Positions 57,233 through 64,000 of a stretch of 64,000 nucleotides of DNA are shown here, in pieces. Made by a program: the position numbers and the translations under genes. Source of the DNA: Heligmosomoides polygyrus polygyrus (Eukaryota > Nematoda > Chromadorea > Rhabditida > Heligmosomidae); NCBI GenBank assembly GCA_947396885.1, contig OX377202.1, positions 110,812,221 through 110,876,220 on the forward strand, written 5' to 3'. The notes under the pieces are model-generated. The model did no database searches and had not been told where the DNA came from. It saw only the letters and a list, made by a program, of their open reading frames with translations. How positions within the stretch are numbered: the first letter of the stretch is position 1; each line of letters opens with the position of its first letter.

Positions 57233-57694
57233 TATAATTTCATATAGAATGGATTGAAGATTTACAAGCTTGAAAACCTTTTTTTCGGTAAGTTGATTTC
57301 GGACATACGCAAGTTTTTTGAATCAGGAGAGTGGGCCAGATATTCGACTTATGCAGTTTATTGCCTGTAGTTAGCTCGTGAAAATAACAACTGCATTATG
57401 GTTCCACCTTTTTTCACGAACTTGTTTTGCATTTTAGTACATTAAGAGCATTGATCCAGTCCTAGCGCCGCCTGTATGGTGAAGCCTGACTAACTTTCAG
57501 ATCTGTCAAGAGGTGCCTTACAATTAGCCCCTTTTTCTCTGCTTATCTTATTCGTCGTTTTTAAAGACTGATCTTACTTGCGCTTATCGTTATTTAATCT
57601 TACGGAGAAGTTATATACTGTCACGTCGAGGCAGTTGAGTATTTTTTTTTACAAAAATGTTACCTGTATTGAAATGGAGCTACTGTTCGTTTAT

Positions 57695-57850
57695 GTTACC
57701 TACACAGGAGGGCGGAAGCGTGGCAACCAATCACGAACGAAGCATGGACGAATACGCGCGAGCCAAATGGAGCATCAACCGTACATAACCCTCTGCTCCG
57801 TCCCACCCCTTCCGTCCCCGTGTAAGCCACATTAGCGACTAGTACCAAAA
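57695..57850. repeat. CACATTAACGA-type MITE, diverged copy
   Basis: The right end gtaagccacattagcgacta is clear; the left end ttatgttacctacacagg is degraded. A similar right end occurs near 56800-56825. Confidence 0.5.
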
Positions 57851-58164
57851 TGTCTTCAAGAAATCTAAGCTTTTAGCTGTATTCTATAACATGGGTAAAG
57901 TCTGTTTTTCAAGCGTTGGATTTTTGTGACAATCTTAGATTGAACACGATGGAATGGAATGGAAATTTAATGAAATTTGGAAATTTTGAAATTTAATGGG
58001 AAATTTAGGTGAAAGCGTTCGAAGGTAAAACACTGTTTGGCTAGTTCGATGCGTCTAGGTCTGATGGGAAACAGAACTTGAGCATGAGGCAGTAGATAGG
58101 TGGTATTCAGAATAATCGGCTTCTCTACAATTTGAAAAAAAAATCCTACGTCAGACGGAAGGAC

Positions 58165-58440
58165 TTGATAGCGCCATCGCAGAAGGCGCGGTTGCCAAGG
58201 TTCTTGGTTGGGGTTTCGCCTAGGCCAACCAAGACCCTTGGCCGTTGGGAACCGGTGACTTGGTATATGTAAGACACTTCTATGTACTGTACTCAAAACA
58301 CTGACTTGTTCATCTGCTGGCCATCGCAGTTCATTGAATGGGCGAAAAGCGCATCGAAACATTCGCATTTTGCTCCATGACTGTAGCAGTAGAATGCATG
58401 GCGCATCCCAAACCGAGATTGACATAAAATGCTGTCTTTT
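58165..58440 (+). mobile_element. SINE family S, diverged copy
   Basis: ggttcttggttggggtttcg in the head region, tail gtagaatgcatggcgcatcc. Confidence 0.7.
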
Positions 58441-58511
58441 CTTCTGTTTTTTATGATATCGCTAGAACTAGTCTGTACAAAACGTTATTGCTATTCAACT
58501 ATTACGAAATA

Positions 58512-59084
58512 ATTCAAATCAGTTTTTTTAAGCCTCAATTGGCTGGTATCGAGGTTGTAAGCTGTCACAACGATTCTTGTTGTGATCAAAACTTCTTGCG
58601 CCAGGCGGGACTCGAACCCGCACCTCCCTCTGACCGGGCGGGAATGCTCTACGCCATTACACCACCGGCGCCGTTTGATCGAACGCAACATCCACACCTC
58701 GTGGGACCGATCAGCACCCACCCGTATCCCGGATGAGCTGGCCGCTGATGAGCTGGTCAGAGGGAGGTGCGGGTTCGACTCCCGCCTGGCGCTAGAAGTT
58801 TTGATCGCAACAAGACATCGTTGTGACAGCTTACAACCTCGATACCAGCCAATTGAGGCTTAAAGAAACTGATTTGAATTGTTTCTATCAAGGCCATCAG
58901 CTTAACTGGTTCCATGCTGATATCAGCGGCCAGCTCATCCCGGATACGGGTGGGTGCTGATCGGTCCCACGAGGTGTGGATGTTGCGTTCGATCAAACGG
59001 CGCCGGTGGTGTAATGGCGTAGAGCATTCCCGCCCGGTCAGAGGGAGGTGCGGGTTCGAGTCCCGCCTGGCGCTAGAAGTTTTT
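58512..59084. mobile_element. Composite palindromic family T element with 11-bp flanking repeats
   Basis: It holds tRNA-like units in both orientations: the arm 58512-58645 is complementary to about 58750-58880, and 58580-58750 is complementary to about 58915-59080. The direct repeat attacgaaata lies at 58501-58511 and 59085-59095, as expected for a target duplication of the whole 573-bp unit. The last unit (58999-59074) has A box tggtgtaatggc, B box ggttcgagtcc and a possible 7-bp acceptor stem with two G-T pairs, but no normal 7-base anticodon loop. Confidence 0.75.
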
Positions 59085-59603
59085 ATTACGAAATACTTCT
59101 CGTTAAAAGTAGCATGATGAACTTCCGATGCAGTCTGTGGATGTTGAAGTTGAAGTAGAATGCGTGGCGATGTAAATAATACTGACTGAGGCCGTAGACG
59201 AGATTCTGCCGTTGAGCGAACGAGGTTGATTTGTGGACTACCGCCATGTGCTCCCCTTCCTGTGGATTGTTGGGCGGGAGCATCGGCACACTGTAGATCA
59301 CGTGCACGAATGTCGTGATCAACGTCGACGAGGGACACGTCGCGGTAGATCAGCAGCCGACCCCGTTTGCGGTCCGTATCGTGAATTGACCCCGAAGGCC
59401 GCCCGCCATAAGGTCCGTCCAGGGCGATCCGAGAAGACCCTCTCACTCTCCGGTCCCTCTCGTCCGTCTATGTTTCCGTCTAACTTCTATTTCTTTCCTC
59501 TCTTTCATCGCCTTTTCAAACCTGAAGTAATCGCTGGATCGAGAAATCATTTTCCCTGCTCTGCTTTCGTTCCCGGTGAGTTCTGAAGAATTGATACTTG
59601 AGT

Positions 59604-59714
<111 letters not shown>

Positions 59715-59934
59715 TCGTATTTGCATTCAAATGATGTTGTAAAGCATATCTGCGGTCTGTTACGAAAATTTTTATGCTGTTATGGTTGAACTCTAGCAGC
59801 TACTGTGGCTTTAAGAGGCTACTTCTTCTCGATCAAATTTCCCACATAATGTGGTACTTTGTCGTCTTCTGCCGTTGTGCCCAATCAGTTTAACATTGAC
59901 GGTTTCACTGAGACCAGAAATTGCATAAAAAGAG

Positions 59935-60222
59935 GATAAAGGACGGCGTTACTCCCTTATCCCTTTTGGGATGCGCCACGCATTCTACTTCTACGGGATG
60001 TCGTGGAGGCGATTTGAATGCGTATTTGGCCATACAATGACTTGCTGTGGCCAGCAGATGAATAAGTCAGCGCTCTATCGTTCTCAGACAAGTCTGGTAC
60101 CAATTCACCGACCCTGGAGGGTGGAAGGCTTGGTTGGCCTGGGCGGGAAACCAGAACCAGGAACCTGGTACCGGGTGTACTTGACAGCCGGCGCCTCCTT
60201 CGACTGCGCTACTTTCGCCATA
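59935..60222 (-). mobile_element. SINE family S, full length, reverse
   Basis: Reverse tail gggatgcgccacgcattcta through to head cgactgcgctactttcgcc. Confidence 0.85.
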
Positions 60223-60324
60223 AATAATAGTAGCATTTGTCATTTTGCTGCCCAACAAAGGAACTGTAATAGAAAGTGTTTTCTAGTTATCAATATTTGG
60301 ACGGCTATAGCTTCTGAGCTAAAG

Positions 60325-60612
60325 ACAAGAGATAAAGGACGGCGTTAATCACTCCCTTTAGTGGTGCGCCACGCACTCTACTTTTACTGGATATCGTGGG
60401 CGTCATTTAAGTGTGTATTTGGCCTATACAATGGCTTGTGGTGGCCAGCAGATGGTAAAGTCAGTGCTTTATCCTTTCAAGACATATCTGCTACCACTTC
60501 GCCGACCACAGAGTCATAGAGGACTTGATTGGCCTAGGCAGGAACTGAACAAACAACCTTGAATCGGGGTGCATGTGACAGGCGATGCCTCATCCAACTG
60601 CGCTAGCACGCT
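60325..60612 (-). mobile_element. SINE family S, reverse, second of a close cluster
   Basis: gtggtgcgccacgcactcta at the tail, caactgcgctagcacgc at the head. Three family S copies lie within 1.2 kb here. Confidence 0.8.
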
Positions 60613-60639
60613 TTCCTATGTTCTCGAACTTATCTCTAA

Positions 60640-60773
60640 GGCCCCGTTTATACTTCGTCGCGGCGCGACGCGACGCCACGTATAGTGGCCATATTGATTG
60701 TGCGACGCGATCGATAAATTTGGCCTCATTGCGTGGCCATCGCATCGCGCCCCTATGAAGTATAAACGGGGCC
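60640..60773. repeat. Harbinger-type MITE copy 3
   Basis: 134 bp, same TIR, TAA at 60637-60639 and 60774-60776. It lies between two SINEs. Confidence 0.85.
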
Positions 60774-60784
60774 TAATGGAAGGT

Positions 60785-61070
60785 GAAAAGCGGAAGAAGT
60801 GCTGGCTGTCGCCTGCACCCGATCCTAGTATCTTGGTTGGGATTTCCCGCCCAAACCAATCAAGCATTTCATCCTTCCGAGGTCACTGAATTGGTACCAG
60901 ACTTGCCTGGTGAGGATAAAGCGCTGACTTTCTCATCGGCTGATCACCGCAAGTGATTGCATAGGCCAAATTCGCACCCAAATCAACTCTACAACATCCC
61001 ACAGAAATAGAATTCGTGGCGCATCTCAAAAGCGATTGATAAGGCATTTCATCATGCTTTATCCTTTTAT
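60785..61070 (+). mobile_element. SINE family S, forward, with head displaced by a MITE
   Basis: The body starts ggaagaagtgctggctgtcg; the tail ends agaattcgtggcgcatctc. The A-box part is missing; the Harbinger-type MITE at 60640-60773 sits just upstream. Confidence 0.75.
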
Positions 61071-62164
61071 TGTTCTCCGTTTGTTGGTTTAATTGCTCTA
61101 GTGGGCGCCAACGATGGCTACGTTCGAGTTTCGTGCCAAAATTGCCCAGTAAGCCAACCTTTGCTTTTTAGACAAGGCTTTTATGTACCTGATGTGCATT
61201 AAGTATTTACATACAAGTGTAAAATCCTTATTAGAAGGGCTAAGTCTAATCATCTAGCTTGCTTTCGGACTTCGTGTCTCATCGTTACAGCAGAAATTCC
61301 TACATCCAGCGAACAATTCATCATCAATTGTAAGCGATCTTTGAAGCATGTGGAAAGGGCTAGCCCTTTTTCGACTTTCCTGCAAACTTCTTTATTTTTG
61401 CATAGGATCATCCCTTATAAGGGCTGCTCCTTCCAGAAAAAGCTCGTTATTTCTCTAATAAGATCTGTCGAGCTTTCAGTGAATTAAACCCTCTGCTGAG
61501 CAAATGTGATGGTCTTGAGAGCATCTTGTTCAAAACTTCGAAAGTTTATCAAATGATAGACATGAAGGATTGCTGTAAAAGGTCTTGTTCGTTGTTTACA
61601 TTGCAGACGGTTGCTTCACCTTACTTTATGTTGCTGTCGTTTATGCTCTCTTACACCCCCTAGGCTAGACATTTGTCGGTCTTGAGTAAATAGAATAAAC
61701 CGAATAAAACAAAGATTGAAACGATTGCATGGATACTGCTACCGTCCTCCGTCGCCTCCTATCACATTATTATCTGTTCCATCTGTTTTCAAGTGTTATT
61801 GCTTAATTTTCTTCTTATCTTCTTGCTTAATTTATAATGTTATGCGCACATTATATGCAATAAAATATATTAAAATATCTTTCAGAATTTGCTCAAACTT
61901 TCACCAATATCTCATGAGCTTGCAGTTTAGTATTTAAAAGGTTTCATGTTTCACCAAACCTAGAGGGTAATTAGAGGGAAGGGCAAGGTGAAAAGGGTCA
62001 CTACTATTCAAATAGGAGTTAAAGAAGAAAGCAACTGGTTTCTAACGTTTATAAGATAATTCTTAGTAATTGCGTCTCTTGATGTTAGAATCCGTATTCA
62101 TCTATTCAATCCGTGGATTGTTACCAGCAATTCTTGTGTGATTCAAAACTCCGCTTTGTTTCAG
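61071..62164. other. AT-rich, no supported gene
   Basis: MATFEFRAKIA at 61113 followed by GTAAGC is a weak exon hint only. Confidence 0.4.
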
Positions 62165-62210
62165 ATTTGAAAGCACGTTCCACGGCCTCATGTGGAGGTA
62201 CAATGCACGG

Positions 62211-62238
62211 CGTTTCGAGTATGCGCATACTCGAAACG
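62211..62238. repeat. 28-bp perfect palindrome
   Basis: cgtttcgagtatgc followed directly by its exact complement, with no loop. Confidence 0.9.
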
Positions 62239-62327
62239 TTGACTAATGTCAACGTAAGTGCTTTAATCTCTGTCAAGCTTGGGTGGTTCGGTGGAATTCT
62301 AAAATTCTAACATGTTCTCATTCTAGG

Positions 62328-62452
62328 GAGCCATCACTCATCTGCCACCAAAGCTGGCTGCAATTCCCGTGCCGCTCAATTCAATACCCGACATGGAGAT
62401 CGGAGATGACGTGCTCGACGTGGGAATGTTTGTGGATGTGTCGCTCCATTGA
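62328..62452 (+). CDS. Candidate terminal exon of an unknown gene
   Basis: It follows CATTCTAG and gives GAITHLPPKLAAIPVPLNSI, then PDMEIGDDVLDVGMFVDVSLH and TGA at 62450. Codon choice is protein-like. An upstream piece ending at donor GTAAGT (62254) is in phase (MRILETLTNVN), but part of that piece looks SINE-derived. GTGAGT after the stop (62457) allows another frame, so the reading is uncertain. No family recognised. Confidence 0.35.
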
Positions 62453-63628
62453 TGACGTGAGTCCTATTGCATATGTAAAGTGGTCGTTTTTCGGTGTCGC
62501 ATTTCGAGACTAATTTCCCTTTCATGTTCGCTATTCTAAGTAGAAATTTTCTATTAAAAAAAAATAGAGCAGACCGCTAAATAATGGGCCGCTCAATTTG
62601 CCCTCCGTCTATGACGTGCGAAAAAGATGCTGGAAACGTTCTCAGTTGGTGTTGCATGTAATGGTAATCACAACGATCATAGATCTCGGTGGTTGATGCA
62701 GGTTTCGTCACCGAACATTGATTGCGAGGGCGTGAACCCGGGACGCGCCGACGATAACAGCGGCCTGGCGCGCTGCGCCGTTACACGCTGATGGTCCTCC
62801 GCGGTCGCTGCGCTAGTCGAATCCGTCTCACCCACCTCAATGTGCTGTTGTCACTTGGTACCTGAGAATACTAACAGTTAAATGTGTGCTTTTGGGGTTT
62901 CCACTAAGGAACTGTGGCATAAGAAGGGTTTGAATAGAGATTCCACCTGCGCTATTTTGTTCTAAGTTATGAACTCTATCAAGCGGATGCGCTCCTTTCG
63001 TATCAGGCTCTTCTGAGAAAACGGGATAGCATTAAAAATTGTGCGAGACGCTTAATATCAGTCACTCCATCACGCCGAGATATTCGTATTTACAAAAGTA
63101 TGAAGGAATTTTGAAAAAAAAGCCTGCTTCAGCTAGGCGGCTAGTTTTCGGGCTTTTGGCTTGATTAATCACCTAACTGTCTTGTAGAAATGAGCGCTTA
63201 TTGGGACACCTTCCAGCCTCAATGCATTCTATTATCCTCTTTGAATGTTTCTATGTGTTTGTTGGTTTGGATGTCGGCTAGAAGAAAGTATTTTCCTTGG
63301 TTTTTACCGTGGCTAATACTCGTTCTACTGCGAGAATCATATCGGACTGCTGATAATCGCTCTCTGCATAACTATTATCGCCTTCAGTAAAGAGGACTCT
63401 CAGGCAATTTCAAAAGACACCATCGTTTGTCATCTTTACGCTGATTGTCAGAAATCTCTAGTAACATTTTATTAGTCCTTACCGCGTGCCAGAGTAGTCC
63501 ACTAGATTGTAGAACACGCTGAGGGACACGAATAAGTCACGCCTTTTCTTTAAAGTGTTCACCAAGCACTTCGGCCAAGGCTTTGCTTGGTGTGGTGGTC
63601 CACATAACTTTCAACGACTTCGTCTACA
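62453..63628. other. No supported gene
   Basis: Apart from the weak tRNA-like remnant at 62700-62800, nothing is recognised. Confidence 0.4.
62700..62800 (-). repeat. Weak tRNA-like remnant
   Basis: On the minus strand gtgtaacggcgcagcgcg resembles an A box and cgggttcacgccc a B box, but no consistent cloverleaf could be drawn. It may be an old tRNA-derived repeat. Confidence 0.3.
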
Positions 63629-63630
63629 TA

Positions 63631-64000
63631 CCAGGCTGTCCAATAATTCTTGTCCGAAAATTTCACCATTTTTAATTTTTTTTCAACTTTATTGAAAACC
63701 AAGTCTAATCAACAACATAATCACCACAGTTATCCACAACAGTGACCCATCGATTGGGCAGGTCGCCGATGCCCTTCGCCCAGAACTCCGGGGGCTGCGA
63801 CTCGAAGAAGTCCGCGATGTCGGATTTGAGGTTGTCGTAGTTGGTGAATTTTCTTCCGGCCAAATGGTGCTTCAGCGGGCGGAACAAGTGGTAGTCGGAG
63901 GAAGCGAGGTCCGCGGAATACGGCGGATGGGCAACCGTCTCCCAGCCGAGCATCGCCAACTTCTGCTGGATCTCCTTCGCCACGTGGGGGCGCGCGTTGT
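63631..64000 (-). mobile_element. Mariner family C copy 3, cut by window end
   Basis: The TIR ccaggctgtccaataattc follows TA (63629-63630). The C-terminal transposase (63705-64000, SADLASSDYHLF to NCGDYVVD) is in frame with a changed SPD motif (SAD). Its 5' half lies outside the window, so whether it carries the same deletion is unknown. Confidence 0.9.

Noticed and set aside
58999..59074. Functional tRNA gene
   Set aside because: A and B boxes and a plausible acceptor stem exist, but the anticodon arm has no normal 7-base loop and the unit belongs to a dispersed repeat family.
59190..59480. Long frames on both strands near the CA repeat
   Set aside because: No family, splice signals or codon pattern favours either strand.

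Overview
The window looks like a repeat-rich chromosome segment from a nematode, most likely a strongylid or hookworm-like worm. This is inferred, not proven. Reasons: short-consensus TTTTCAG 3' splice sites, two sequences close to the nematode SL1 spliced leader, several mariner transposases, a CR1-type LINE, a Penelope-type GIY-YIG fragment and over twenty copies of a tRNA-derived SINE. There is no bacterial gene organisation, and most of the 64 kb is transposon-derived or non-coding.

The one gene that can be rebuilt with confidence is a six-exon globin on the + strand (43342-56117, about 191 residues). All exon phases agree, and five of the six acceptors end in TTTCAG. The product keeps the proximal (F8) histidine and the CD1 phenylalanine, appears to have leucine at the distal E7 position, and may start with an N-myristoylation signal (MGLLST). 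Four of its five introns are 2-4.6 kb long. They hold mariner copies, SINEs, palindromic MITEs and a dispersed 21-bp repeat, so the gene's size is due to transposon insertion. Weaker gene evidence lies at 5076-5375 (minus), 12474-12665, 14306-15570 (minus), 35114-35389, 49984-50175 and 62328-62452.

Layout: 1-10.5 kb holds degenerate repeats, SINEs, a possible SL1-tagged retrocopy and a truncated mariner. 10.5-12.4 kb has a mariner (family B) and a SINE with target duplications. 14.3-15.4 kb is a polypurine/polypyrimidine tract. 18.9-19.9 kb has a tRNA-like repeat and a Penelope GIY-YIG ORF between inverted repeats. 20-28 kb is AT-rich with repeats. 28.5-29.4 kb has a GC-rich, N-terminally deleted mariner (family C). 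29.5-34.4 kb is a long foldback element split by a nearly intact LINE. 34.6 kb has a tRNA-like palindrome. 36.4-37.3 kb has the second family C mariner. 38-43 kb has SINEs, MITEs and microsatellites. 43.3-56.1 kb is the globin gene. 56-64 kb has SINEs, MITEs, a palindromic tRNA-like composite with 11-bp flanking repeats, a (CA)n tract, a candidate terminal exon and the start of a third family C mariner.

The mobile elements form a readable history. Mariner B2 sits inside a palindrome, at a TA whose restoration completes the hairpin. The LINE splits a foldback element. A family C mariner sits in a 21-bp repeat block. SINEs carry 8-14 bp target duplications. Every mariner transposase seen is broken or truncated, whereas LINE ORF2 is open across 886 codons.
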